From Clostridiales bacterium (GTDB taxonomy: Bacteria; Bacillota; Clostridia; TANB77; CAG-508): DNA of 64,000 nucleotides. Below, piece after piece: positions 10,201-19,078 of this stretch. The position numbers and the translations under genes are program-made. How positions within the stretch are numbered: position 1 is the stretch's first letter; each line of letters starts with the position of its first letter. The stretch covers positions 1 through 64,000 of the forward strand of contig DXVF01000009.1 in assembly GCA_019417465.1 (NCBI GenBank), in the 5' to 3' direction. A model generated the notes under the pieces. It had not been told where the DNA came from. It searched no databases and worked only from the letters and a program-made list of their open reading frames with translations.

Positions 10201-11574
10201 AGCAAAAGTTTCTATGAAAGACCCACAACCGGAAGAACAAGCTTCATTTAATAAAATATTATCTATAGCTCCATTTTTCATTTTTATGTATTTCATGTCT
10301 TGACCGCCAATATCTACTATACTAGTAACATTTGGAGTGAATTTTTTAGCAGCTGTATAATGAGCAATTGTTTCTATTTCATTTAAATCTACATTTAATG
10401 CTGTTTGTATTAATTTTTCACCATATCCAGTAACACCACTATAACGAATTTTAGCAGTATTAGGTAAACATGAATATAATTTTTTTAACATATTTATAAC
10501 ACTATTTAAAGGACTTCCTTCATTACTTCCATATAGGGAGTATAATAAAGTTCCGATTTGAATCAATTACTACTAATTTAGTTGTTGTAGAACCAGCATC
10601 AATGCCAATAAAACAATCTCCTTTGAAATCTTTTAAATCCTTTTTGGGTACAGTATGTTTATTATGCCTTTCTTTAAATTTCTCGTAGTCAGCATCTATA
10701 GAGAATAAAGGTTTTAAAGGTCTAGTTGTGTCATCATGTGAAATACGTAAAACTTCTATTTTACTTTTTAATTTTTCTATAGAAATAGGTGTTTGATTTA
10801 AAGAATCAAGGGCGGCACCTTTTGCAACTAATAAATGTGCTTCTTCTGGAACAATTATTTCATCATTAGATAAATTTAAAGTTTCTATAAATCTATTACG
10901 TAATTCTGATAAATAGTTTAGTGGACCACCTAAAAAAGCAACATTTCCACGAATAGGTCTACCACAAGCAAGACCACTTATTGTTTGATTAACTACAGCT
11001 TGGAAAATAGAAGCTGCAATATCTTCTTTGGCTGCTCCTTCATTTAACAATGGCTGTATATCTGTTTTAGCAAATACTCCGGCAACGTGATGCTATTGGA
11101 TAAATCATATTATGATTTTTAGATAATTCGTTTAGTCCGAGATGCATCTGTATGTAATAATGAAGCCATTTGATCTATAAATGCACCAGTTCCACCAGCA
11201 CAGGTTCCGTTCATACGTTGTTCAATAGAATTATCAAAATATATAATTTTAGCATCTTCACCACCAAGTTCTATAACTACATCTGTTTGTGGTATATACT
11301 TTTCTACAGCTCGTTTACAAGAAACAACTTCTTGTATAAAAGGTAAACTTAAGAAATTAGCAGCTGACATTGCGCCAGAGCCTGTTAATGCAATCGTAAA
11401 TAAATTATCAGGATAAGAAACTAATAAATTTTCTAAGACGTTGCATACTGTATTTTTAGTATCTGAAAAGTGTCTTTGATAATCTCTATATATAATGTTT
11501 AAATCATCATCCATTACGATTATTTTTACGGTCGTAGAACCAACGTCTAGTCCTACATGCAATATTTTATTCAT
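7243..11574 (-). CDS. Fused 2-hydroxyacyl-CoA dehydratase activase/dehydratase-like protein with three CGG +1 shifts
   Basis: A large BcrAD/BadFG/HgdC-type protein. It has two ASKHA ATPase modules in tandem: the first with GLDVGSTTVK, GGEDAK and NGTCAGGTGAF, the second with GIDAGSTTTK, DIGGQDMK and NEACSSGCGSF. These are followed by DUF2229 and HgdB-like dehydratase regions (about 800 residues, several Cys). Such activases use ATP and a [4Fe-4S] cluster to donate an electron to radical dehydratases; this fused architecture is common in Clostridia and its substrate is unknown. The coding sequence needs three C skips, at CGG 11139-11137, 11081-11079 and 10555-10553. With them the 1442-residue product is continuous. 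The ATG at 11574 is preferred over 11586, which directly abuts the AAAGGA site. Confidence 0.88.
10553..10555 (-). other. Third CGG +1 shift site in the activase gene
   Basis: On the minus strand, zero frame reads AAT CGG AAC. Skipping the C gives AAT GGA ACT, restoring VVIDSNGTLLYS at the start of the second ATPase module. Confidence 0.9.
11079..11081 (-). other. Second CGG +1 shift site in the activase gene
   Basis: On the minus strand, TGC CGG AGT becomes TGC GGA GTA, restoring SRCGVFAKTD, a highly conserved activase segment. Confidence 0.92.
11137..11139 (-). other. First CGG +1 shift site in the activase gene
   Basis: On the minus strand, TCT CGG ACT becomes TCT GGA CTA, restoring TDASGLNELSK. 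It lies only about 60 bases before the second site. Confidence 0.9.
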
Positions 11575-11897
11575 ATTAAAATTCATTCCTTTCTTGCTTC
11601 CCTCTCAAGGTACACGTAGTTATGAAAAATTATATTCTTTCAAACTAAGTTCTCTTTTATATATAAAATTATAAATCTAGCTATAATTTTATATGTAAAT
11701 GCAGTTTTTGTCAAACGTTTAAATAGCTTAAATTATGGAAAAGTTACTATTTAATGGGTCTACTTAAATTAATTTAAAAGTTTGAAATATTATAATAGCT
11801 TGAGTTTTTGATTTGATAAAAAAGTGGATTTTTAAATATTTGTTCTAAAATAAACTTGTCTATAATAATATTAAATAAAAAAGTTGGAGGAGATAGT
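11575..11897. other. Divergent intergenic region
   Basis: It holds the SD of the activase gene and a long imperfect hairpin (11657-11698), and presumably both divergent promoters. I see no coding frame. Confidence 0.5.
11657..11698. repeat. 17-bp hairpin in the divergent intergenic region
   Basis: The 17 bases at 11657-11673 are complementary to 11682-11698 with one G-U pair; the loop is 8 bases. It is almost all A/T, so it could be a regulatory or structural element. Confidence 0.5.
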
Positions 11898-12452
11898 ATG
11901 AAAAATAAAAAAAGAATGATAATTATTATAATTATTTTATGTGTATTAGCATTAGGATCAGTATGCATGTTCTTTGTAAAAGATAAGAAAGAAGAAATAA
12001 TTGAAGTTTTACCAGAAGAGGAAATATCTGATGAACAATTAAGGCAGACTATGGTTTCATTATATTATGAAAATAAAGAAACAAAAAAATTAATGCCAGA
12101 GGCAAGACTGGTGGATGTAAAATTATTAATAAATGAACCATATAAAGTGTTAGTTGATTTATTAATGGAGGAGCCAAAAAATAGTAGTTTAAAATCAGTA
12201 ATTCCAAATAATGTGACTGTAAATAAAATAGAATTAAATTCTGATATATTATATATAGATTTTTCAAAAGAATTTATAGAAAATCATGAGGGTGGTTTAG
12301 AAAACGAGAAAAATACTATATATTCTATTGTAAATACATTGACTGAGTTAACTGAAGTTAATGGAGTAAAAATATTAATAGATAATCAAGAAAATAAAGC
12401 ATTTAAGGATGAGCAGATAAAGTTTGATAAAGTATTTACAAAAGAAGAGTAA
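11898..12452 (+). CDS. GerM-like sporulation/germination protein (GerMN domain)
   Basis: A 184-residue protein with an N-terminal membrane anchor or signal (residues ~6-24) and a C-terminal GerMN domain. The domain is recognised by LLMEEPKNSSLKSVIPNN, then ILYIDFSKEF, and the Val-Asn-Thr-Leu-Thr-Glu segment. GerM-type proteins lie outside the membrane and take part in sporulation and cortex processes. The start is the ATG after GGAGGAGA; an upstream in-frame ATG at 11856 has no SD. A terminator follows about 75 bases downstream. Confidence 0.8.
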   Translation: MKNKKRMIIIIIILCVLALGSVCMFFVKDKKEEIIEVLPEEEISDEQLRQTMVSLYYENKETKKLMPEARLVDVKLLINEPYKVLVDLLMEEPKNSSLKSVIPNNVTVNKIELNSDILYIDFSKEFIENHEGGLENEKNTIYSIVNTLTELTEVNGVKILIDNQENKAFKDEQIKFDKVFTKEE

Positions 12453-12525
12453 TTATTTTAAAAATTTATATAAATTAATACATTTTAAAGCATGCTTAAC
12501 ATTACATAAAAAATGTTCTACTTCG

Positions 12526-12556
12526 AAAAGAGAATTGACAGTATTCTCTTTTTTTT
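12526..12556 (+). terminator. Terminator after gerM-like gene
   Basis: AAAAGAGAAT pairs with ATTCTCTTTT across a 7-base loop, followed by T residues. Confidence 0.8.
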
Positions 12557-12689
12557 GTGAAAAATTTATTTTTTTTGTGTTATTATTTTTACACTTTTCT
12601 TCTCTTATATCCATATATTTACACCTTCTTTTATTGTTAACTAGTATAATATATGATATAATATGCAAAAATGTTAAAGGAAGTTAAAT

Positions 12690-13428
12690 ATGAAATTATT
12701 GGAAAATGAAAGAATTGACGATTTAGAGATAAATAATTATAAAATAATACAAAATACAGATGGATTTTGTTTTGGAATTGATAGTGTTTTATTATCGGAT
12801 TTTGCTAAAGGTATAAAAAAAGAAAGTAAAGTTATTGATCTAGGAACGCGGAACAGGAATAATTCCTATTTTATTATGTGCCAAAACAAGTTTATTTGAG
12901 GTAGTTGGAATAGAGATACAAACGGAAGTTGCTGAAATGGCAAAAAGAAGCATTATTTTAAATAAATTAGAAAATAAATTCAAAATAATAAATAGTAATA
13001 TAAAAGATATAGATCAAATATTAGAATGTAATTATTTTGATGTAGTTGTAACTAATCCACCTTATAAAAAAATGCAGACAGGAAAAGTAAATGAAAATGA
13101 AAAGAAACTAATTTCAAGGCATGAGATTAAAGCAGATTTAGAGGATTTTATTAATGCTAGTAATAAAATGCTGAAAAGTAAAGGAGAATTTTACATGGTG
13201 CATAGACCTGATAGATTAGTTGATATAATTCAAATTCTGAGAAAATATAAATTAGAGCCTAAGGAAATGAAGTTTGTTTATCCAAATAGAAATAAGAGCC
13301 CAAATATGATTCTTATAAAAGCTGTGAAAAATGCAAAACCTTTTTTGAAGGTTTTAGAACCTTTATATGTTTATAATGTCGATGGTTCATATACAGATGA
13401 AATATTAAAAATATATAATAAAAAATAG
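12690..13428 (+). CDS. trmN6: tRNA1(Val) (adenine(37)-N6)-methyltransferase, read through a CGG +1 frameshift
   Basis: SAM-dependent N6-adenine methyltransferase acting on A37 of tRNA. The N-terminus DDLEINNYKIIQNTDGFCFGIDSVLL is diagnostic. SAM motif I is split by an in-frame CGG (12849-12851): zero frame gives DLGTRNR and soon stops at 12899, while skipping the C gives DLGTGTGIIPILLC. Catalytic motif NPPY lies at about residue 121. The joined product is 245 residues, normal length. rsmI follows 10 bases after the stop, the usual TrmN6-RsmI pair. The SD is AAAGGAAG. Confidence 0.92.
12849..12851 (+). other. CGG +1 shift site in trmN6
   Basis: GGA ACG CGG AAC becomes GGA ACG GGA ACA GGA, restoring the Gly-Thr-Gly-Thr-Gly SAM-binding loop exactly. 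Confidence 0.93.
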
Positions 13429-13438
13429 GAGAGATAAA

Positions 13439-14254
13439 ATGAGTGGAGATTTATATTTAGTTGCAACACCAATTGGTAATTTAGAAGACATTACCTTAAG
13501 AGCAATAAAAGTATTAAAAGATGTAGATATTATAGCAGCAGAAGATACAAGACATACTTTAAAATTATTAAATCATTTAGGAATAAAAAAGCCTTTAATT
13601 AGCTATCATAGACATAATGAAGATATTAAGACTACTATTTTGATTGATAAATTATTAGAAGGGAAAAATATAGCATTAGTTACAGATGCGGGAACCCCTG
13701 CTATTTCAGATCCAGGAGAAGAAGTTGTTAAACAAGCAATAAAAAATAATATAAAAATAATACCTATACCAGGTGCGTGTGCGCTAATAAATGCGTTGAT
13801 AGTCTCTGGATTTGATACAAAGCAATTCTCTTTTTATGGTTTTTTACCAGTTAACAAAAAGAATAGAAAAGTGAAGTTTGATGAATTAAAAAAAGAAAAG
13901 AGTACAATTATTTTATATGAGGCACCTCATAAGTTATTAAATACACTTAATGATATATTAAAGTATCTAGGAAATATAAATATTGTTTTGGCAAAGGAGA
14001 TTACTAAGATACACGAAGATTTTATGAGAGGAAAAGTACAAGATATAATTAATAATATAAAAGATGTTAGAGGTGAATTCATGATTGTAATAGAACCAAA
14101 AGAAATAGAAAATGAAGAAACAGATGAAAAATTAAGTTTAGATGAATTGTATATAAAGTATAAAAATCAAGGTCTGGAAAAAAAAGAAATAATAAAAAGA
14201 ATAGCAAAAGATAAAGGTGTTACTAGAAATGAGATATATAAGCAATTTATATGA
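13439..14254 (+). CDS. rsmI: 16S rRNA (cytidine(1402)-2'-O)-methyltransferase RsmI
   Basis: Tetrapyrrole-methylase-fold enzyme that 2'-O-methylates C1402 of 16S rRNA. The 271-residue protein begins LYLVATPIGNLEDITLRA and contains AAEDTRHT, VTDAGTPAISDPG and PIPGACA, all RsmI hallmarks. The start ATG follows GGAGAG. It is cotranscribed with trmN6 and followed by a clear terminator. Confidence 0.96.
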   Translation: MSGDLYLVATPIGNLEDITLRAIKVLKDVDIIAAEDTRHTLKLLNHLGIKKPLISYHRHNEDIKTTILIDKLLEGKNIALVTDAGTPAISDPGEEVVKQAIKNNIKIIPIPGACALINALIVSGFDTKQFSFYGFLPVNKKNRKVKFDELKKEKSTIILYEAPHKLLNTLNDILKYLGNINIVLAKEITKIHEDFMRGKVQDIINNIKDVRGEFMIVIEPKEIENEETDEKLSLDELYIKYKNQGLEKKEIIKRIAKDKGVTRNEIYKQFI

Positions 14255-14257
14255 TAA

Positions 14258-14296
14258 AAAAGATAGAGCTTCCATAATTGGAAACTCTATTTTTTA
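14258..14296 (+). terminator. Terminator after rsmI
   Basis: ATAGAG-CTTCC pairs with GGAA-CTCTAT, followed by TTTTTT. Confidence 0.8.
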
Positions 14297-14297
14297 A

Positions 14298-14453
14298 TAA
14301 GAAATTTCTAGAATAGAGTAAAATTTGACTAATGAAATTTCCCATTATATAAAATTATTGAACGTAATTTTTTCTATAAATTAGTATACTAACAATTAAG
14401 TGTGGATCAAACTATAATAGAAAATTGTAAAATATGTAAATCATCCACAATAT
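14298..14453 (+). repeat. Dispersed intergenic repeat, copy A
   Basis: First of four related intergenic copies (others near 36720, 38210 and 55790), all in this orientation. The order of blocks is TAGAGTAAAATTTGACTAA, then CCCATTATATAAAA, then a hairpin of AATTTTTT with AAATT, then ACAATTAA, then a closing stem TGTGGAT (14401-14407) with ATCCACA (14443-14449), then TATTATTCTT. It abuts the 3' end of abrB. Confidence 0.7.
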
Positions 14454-14707
14454 TATTCTTTTGAATTTAAATCAGATAAGTTTTTAGCACATTTGCTACA
14501 GATTAATTTACCTTTATAATCGATTAATTTCTTAGTGTTTCCACAAAATATACAATTTTGTTCATATTTTTTTAATATAATTGAAGAACCATCTACATAT
14601 ATTTCGATAGGATCTTTTTCTGAAATATTAAATTTATTTCTTAATTCGATAGGAATAACAACTCTACCTAGTTCATCTACTCTTCTAACTATTCCTGTTG
14701 ACTTCAT
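14453..14707 (-). CDS. abrB: AbrB/SpoVT-type transition-state regulator with C-terminal zinc ribbon
   Basis: The N-terminal swapped-hairpin DNA-binding domain (KSTGIVRRVDELGRVVIP) is nearly identical to AbrB/Abh/SpoVT proteins that repress stationary-phase and sporulation genes. The 84-residue protein adds a C-terminal CxxC...CxxC ribbon (CIFCGNTKK...CSKCAKN), as in many clostridial AbrB paralogues. The SD is AGGAGGGT. It stands alone on the minus strand upstream of the spore maturation genes. Whether it regulates them is an inference. Confidence 0.93.
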   Translation of the reverse strand: MKSTGIVRRVDELGRVVIPIELRNKFNISEKDPIEIYVDGSSIILKKYEQNCIFCGNTKKLIDYKGKLICSKCAKNLSDLNSKE

Positions 14708-14756
14708 GTCATAACCCTCCTTAAAACTACAATTTTTGACAAATTTTTATACTCAC

Positions 14757-14785
14757 ATTATATCATAAGCCTAAAAAAAAGGCAA
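14757..14785 (-). promoter_or_regulatory. abrB promoter
   Basis: On the minus strand, TTGCCT (14785-14780) and TATAAT (14762-14757) are spaced by 17 bases, about 50 bases before the ATG. Confidence 0.65.
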
Positions 14786-14932
14786 TAAAAAACAAATATT
14801 TTTTACTTTTTCTGGAATTTATTGGAATAGACGTCTATATTTCAAGATATTATTATAAATAGAATTATCAATATATAGAATAATTTAATAAGTAATAGAA
14901 TATTATTAAGAAAATGAGAGGATTGGTGTAAT

Positions 14933-15508
14933 ATGCTAAACATTATATGGCCAGTTTTTATTATTATATCTTTTGCATATGCAATAATAATGGGAAATGT
15001 TCAGGAAGTAAATAAGTCTATATTTGATTCGGCAGGTAGTGCAGTTGAACTATCTATTACATTTTTGGGCACAATGTGTCTTTGGAATGGAATAATGAAA
15101 ATAGTGCAAGAGACAAGTCTTATGAATAAATTAACTACATTATTAAAACCTCTTATGAATTTCTTGTTTCCAGAGTTAAAAAAAGAAAGTTCAGCTAAAG
15201 AAAAAATATCTATGAATATTATTGCGAACATATTAGGACTTGGAAATGCAGCTACGCCACTTGGAATTAAAGCTATGAGCGAATTGCAAAAGGAGAATAC
15301 AAAAAAAGATACATTATCTAATTCAATGGTGATGTTTATTGTATTAAATACAGCATCATTGCAGTTAATTCCTACAACTGTTATTGCAATAAGGACATCT
15401 TTGGGTTCAGAAAATCCAAGTTCAATTATAGTTCCTGTATGGATAGCTACAATGGCAGCTGCGATAACAGCGATATTTATAACAAAAAGTCTAATGAAAA
15501 AATTTTGA
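14933..15508 (+). CDS. spmA: Spore maturation protein A
   Basis: A 191-residue polytopic membrane protein of the nucleoside-recognition (Gate) fold needed for spore core dehydration in Bacillus. The motif MNIIANILGLGNAATPLGIKAM and the C-terminal IVPVWIATMAAAITAIF are characteristic. The start ATG lies 12 bases after GAGAGG. spmB follows 15 bases after the stop. Confidence 0.93.
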   Translation: MLNIIWPVFIIISFAYAIIMGNVQEVNKSIFDSAGSAVELSITFLGTMCLWNGIMKIVQETSLMNKLTTLLKPLMNFLFPELKKESSAKEKISMNIIANILGLGNAATPLGIKAMSELQKENTKKDTLSNSMVMFIVLNTASLQLIPTTVIAIRTSLGSENPSSIIVPVWIATMAAAITAIFITKSLMKKF

Positions 15509-15523
15509 TGGGAGGGCGTAATT

Positions 15524-16052
15524 TTGAATATAATTAATTATATTTCTAGTGCAGCAATTCCAATTGTAATATTAATAATTATATTAATAGGTGTTTCTGA
15601 AAAGAAGAAAGTATATGATATTTTTGTGGATGGATCAAAAGAAGGAATACAAATAGTTTTTAATATTTTTCCTACACTACTTGGATTATTTGTTGCGATA
15701 GGTGCACTTAGAAGTTCTGGTATATTATCATTAATTATAAATTTCATTGAACCTGTTACAAGTTTATTAAAAATACCAAGCGAAATAATGCCACTTGCAC
15801 TATTAAGACCTATTTCAGGTAGTGCATCAACTGCTATAGCAACAGATATAATGAATAATTGTGGGGTTGACAGTAAGGTTCGGATTAATAGCTTCTACAA
15901 TAATGGGATCAACAGAAACAACATTTTATACTATTGCAATATACACAAGTTGCGTAAAGATTAAAAAAATAAGATTTGTACTTTTGGCAGCATTGGCTGC
16001 TGATATAATAGGAATGCTTACATCTGTAATAATTTGGAGCTTTTTGTCGTGA
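15524..16052 (+). CDS. spmB: Spore maturation protein B, read through a CGG +1 frameshift
   Basis: Partner of SpmA with the same Gate fold, 175 residues when joined (usual about 178). The TTG start lies 8 bases after GGAGGG. Zero frame runs through LLRPISGSASTAIATDIMNNCGVDSKV, then meets CGG at 15881-15883; skipping its C gives GLIASTIMGSTETTFYT, the signature segment of SpmB. Without the shift, translation continues in the wrong frame and ends at 15964. The terminator follows immediately. Confidence 0.92.
15881..15883 (+). other. CGG +1 shift site in spmB
   Basis: AAG GTT CGG ATT becomes AAG GTT GGA TTA ATA, restoring Lys-Val-Gly-Leu-Ile. No homopolymer is involved. Confidence 0.92.
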
Positions 16053-16060
16053 AGTTTTTC

Positions 16061-16118
16061 TTGACTTTCTAAAAAAAAGATTGTAATATGTATTTACAAT
16101 TTTTTCTAAGGAAGTCAA
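16061..16118 (+). terminator. Nested terminator after spmB
   Basis: An inner stem ATTGTAA/TTACAAT followed by six T is enclosed by TTGACTT (16061-16067) and AAGTCAA (16112-16118). Confidence 0.75.
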
Positions 16119-16241
16119 ATATGTTTTTTAAGTTCATATTATTTTTTTCTATGTATTTTATCATAAAAAAAAGTATTCAAAAAATTATATCTAAATTTCT
16201 CAAAAAGAAAAAAATTAAATAATATAATATTGTTATTAATT

Positions 16242-16311
16242 TTGTAGAGGAAAAAATAATATCTCTTTCGTGCCCCCGAAATTTAAATATTTTTAAAGTT
16301 TTCCTCTACAA
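16242..16311. repeat. Large stem-loop between convergent spmB and rlmH
   Basis: A perfect 13-bp outer stem (16242-16254 with 16299-16311, core GTAGAGGAAAA) encloses a small TTTCG-tgcccc-CGAAA hairpin. The C5/G5 loop stands out in AT-rich DNA. It could terminate rlmH or be a separate RNA element. Confidence 0.6.
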
Positions 16312-16326
16312 TATAATATATATAAA

Positions 16327-16809
16327 TTATCTATGGTATGTTTCACCATTTAATATTTTAAAAGATCTAAATAATTGTTCTAATAAAAATATTCTAATTA
16401 ATTGATGTGGAAATGTCATTTTAGAAAAACAGATTTTTTCATCACAAATATTTAATAGCTCTGAACTAATTCCTAATGTACCACCAATAATAAATGTAAT
16501 ATTGCTTTTTATATTAATGCATATATCATTTATATGACTTGCAAATTCTTCAGAAGAATAATGTTTACCATTTAAATCTAAACCAATTATGTAACTATCT
16601 TTAGGTAGATTAGAAATAATATTATTAGACTCTTTTTCTTTTATTGATGAAATAATTTTATCATTTATTTTCAAAGGAACTTTTTCATCAGGTAGCTCTA
16701 ATATTTTTAAGTTACAATATTTTGATAATCTTTTTCTATACTCTTGAAGGGCATCTTTAGAAAAAGACTCTTTTATTTTTCCAATACAGATAATATTAAT
16801 ATGTAGCAT
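16327..16809 (-). CDS. rlmH: 23S rRNA (pseudouridine(1915)-N3)-methyltransferase RlmH
   Basis: SPOUT methyltransferase that modifies pseudouridine 1915 of 23S rRNA. The 160-residue length is standard. The SAM-binding C-terminal motifs IIGLDLNGK, FIIGGTLGIS and MTFPHQLIRIFLLEQLFRSFKILNGETYHR-like end are all present. It sits 11 bases after the WalJ-like hydrolase gene, the standard Firmicutes order. Confidence 0.96.
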   Translation of the reverse strand: MLHINIICIGKIKESFSKDALQEYRKRLSKYCNLKILELPDEKVPLKINDKIISSIKEKESNNIISNLPKDSYIIGLDLNGKHYSSEEFASHINDICINIKSNITFIIGGTLGISSELLNICDEKICFSKMTFPHQLIRIFLLEQLFRSFKILNGETYHR

Positions 16810-16820
16810 TTTATTATCTC

Positions 16821-17621
16821 CTAAACTAAATCAATTAATGGTGTTTGTGTAAAACGTTTTGCGACACTTAATCTAATTGAAGATTCGTCATAATTATTTT
16901 CTAATAAGGTTTCAACAACGGTTTTATATGCAAGTTCTGGAAAATTATTCTCTTTACTTAAATGTCCAAGCATTACTTGTTTTAATCCTGTATTAATAAG
17001 GTGAGTAATAGTTTTTCCAGCAATATCATTAGATAAATGGCCATTGGGTCCGGATATCCTTTGTTTTAAATGATAAGGATAAGGTGAACATTTCAGAATG
17101 TTTGGATCATAATTCGACTCAAGAAGAATAAAAGAACTATTTTCTAAATTATGCAATATTTCTGAATTTATGTGTCCAAGATCTGTTGCAATACTGATTT
17201 TATTATCATTATAATATATATTAAATCCACAAGGGTTTGCAGCATCATGTGGAATACTAAAAGGATTAATTTTTAAATCTCCTATTTCAAAAGATTCCTT
17301 TAGATTAAATGTACGAATATTTATTTCATCAATTTTATCTTTTTGTAATGGCATGGCATCCCATGTTTCACTATTAGCATATACAGGGATATTAAATTTT
17401 TTGGAAATTGTACCAAGTCCTTTAACATGGTCAATATGTTCATGAGTTACAATGATAGCATTAATAGAGTCCATTGATATATCTATATTAGATAAAGATT
17501 CTGTTATTTTTTTACAACTTTCACCAGCATCTACTAAAATCTTTGTGTCATTTGTTTCTATAAATAAACTATTACCTGTACTACCACTATATAAGCTACA
17601 AAATTTAAACATTTTTTTCAT
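16821..17621 (-). CDS. MBL-fold metallohydrolase, WalJ/YycJ-like
   Basis: A 266-residue metallo-beta-lactamase-fold hydrolase. The start KFCSLYSGSTGNSLFIE, the metal-binding VTHEHIDHVKG and the later H-bearing motifs (SIPHDA, GHLSNDIAG, MLGHLSKEN) match the WalJ (YycJ) family, implicated in coordinating cell division and DNA processing; it lies next to rlmH in many Firmicutes. The upstream gene is murA, 9 bases away, so murA-walJ-rlmH look cotranscribed. Confidence 0.9.
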   Translation of the reverse strand: MKKMFKFCSLYSGSTGNSLFIETNDTKILVDAGESCKKITESLSNIDISMDSINAIIVTHEHIDHVKGLGTISKKFNIPVYANSETWDAMPLQKDKIDEINIRTFNLKESFEIGDLKINPFSIPHDAANPCGFNIYYNDNKISIATDLGHINSEILHNLENSSFILLESNYDPNILKCSPYPYHLKQRISGPNGHLSNDIAGKTITHLINTGLKQVMLGHLSKENNFPELAYKTVVETLLENNYDESSIRLSVAKRFTQTPLIDLV

Positions 17622-17630
17622 CCTTTGCTA

Positions 17631-18891
17631 TTATTCTGTTACTCTTTTTATAACTGCACCAAGTTTTCTGAATTTTTCTTCTATATTTTCATATCCACGA
17701 TCAATATGATGTAGATTATATAATTCAGTTTCACCATCTGCAATAATTCCTGCTATAATAAGTGCTGCACCTGCTCTTAAATCAGTTGCATATACTGGTG
17801 CTCCAGAAATGGATTCTACACCTTCAAAAATGGCAGATTTACCTTGAGGAGTAATTTTAGCTCCCATTTTATTTAATTCAGCTGTATATTGAAATCTAGA
17901 TTCCCAAATGCTTTCATTTATGATGCTTGTTCCATTTGCAACAGCTAAACAAACTCCTACTTGTGGTTGAAGGTCTGTAGGAAAACCAGGATAAGGTAAA
18001 GTTTTTATTGTTACTTTATTGGGTCTTTTATTTGTCCATACCCTTAGTTTATCTCCGATTTGCATCAACATTAGCACCCATTTCTATAATCTTGGCAGTA
18101 ATAGATTCCAAATGTTTGGTAATACAATTTCTTATTGTTATATCACCTTTAGAAGCAACTGCTGCAAACATAAATGTACCTGCTTCTATTTGATCAGGTA
18201 CTATACTATAACTAGAATTACCTTTTAATTCTTTTACACCATTAACTTTAATAACATCAGTACCTGCACCTCTAATATCTGCTCCCATTGTATTTAGAAA
18301 GTTGGCAACGTCTACAATATGAGGTTCTTTAGCAGCATTATCTATTATAGTAGTTCCTTCTGCAAGTACACTTGCAAGCATAACATTAATGGTTGCACCA
18401 ACTGAAACAATATCCATATATATGGATGTTCCAACTAATTTCTTAGCAGAAGCTGATATTTTTCCTTTATTAACATCTACTACAGCTCCTAATGCTTCGA
18501 ATCCTTTTATATGTTGATCGATTGGTCTTGGTCCTAGATTGCAACCTCCAGGAAGACCAACTTCTGCATCTTTACACCTCCCAAGTAAAGAGCCTATTAG
18601 ATAATAAGATGCTCTAAATTTACTAGTCATATCTAAAGGAGCTTTAGAGCAACAAATATTTCTCGTATCTATAGTAATCTCATTTGGAGTTTTCCATTCA
18701 ATTTTAGCACCAAGTTTTTCTAATATTTCGCATAATATTTTCACATCACTAATATTAGGTAAATTGTCTACTGTACATATTCCATTTATTAATAAAGTAG
18801 CAGGTAATATTGCTAATGCTGCATTTTTTGCTCCACTTATTATTACATCACCTTTTAGATGAGTATTTCCTTTTATTACTAACTTTTCCAA
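17631..18891 (-). CDS. murA: UDP-N-acetylglucosamine 1-carboxyvinyltransferase MurA, read through a CGG +1 frameshift
   Basis: First committed enzyme of peptidoglycan synthesis (adds enolpyruvyl to UDP-GlcNAc). The SGAKNAAL motif, the GLPGGCNLGPRPID loop with the active-site Cys, and the PDQIEAGTF motif are present. The TTG at 18891, 8 bases after a GGGGG site, gives the usual N-terminus LEKLVIKGNTHLKG. The in-frame CGG (18057-18055, minus strand) interrupts MGANVDAN-GDKLRV; skipping C gives 419 residues, exactly a MurA length. I see only this copy in the window. If it is the sole copy, the shift must work well enough to sustain growth. Confidence 0.93.
18055..18057 (-). other. CGG +1 shift site in murA
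   Basis: On the minus strand, GCA AAT CGG AGA becomes GCA AAT GGA GAT AAA, restoring Ala-Asn-Gly-Asp-Lys. Confidence 0.92.
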
Positions 18892-19042
18892 AGTTTTAAC
18901 CCCCAAAAATCCAATTTATAATGTTAATTCTTTTAATTTATAACATAAATGTGATATTTTTACAACATAAATTTTGCAATTTATTTAATATATGGCTACT
19001 AACAAAAGAAAACCATTATCAAAAAAATAATATATAAGAAAA

Positions 19043-19078
19043 AATAAAATCAAATCATGCATTTGATTTTATTTTTTT
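19043..19078 (-). terminator. spoIIR terminator
   Basis: AATAAAATCAAAT pairs with ATTTGATTTTATT across a 5-base loop, with A-rich and T-rich flanks. Confidence 0.75.

Noticed and set aside
11697..11717. Shared AAATGCAGTTTTT phrase with 63512-63530 as a repeat
   Set aside because: The match is about 13 bases in AT-rich DNA with unrelated flanks, so chance is sufficient.
12849..12851. CGG simply reassigned to another amino acid
   Set aside because: A reassigned triplet would keep the downstream frame. Here the conserved protein continues only in the +1 frame.
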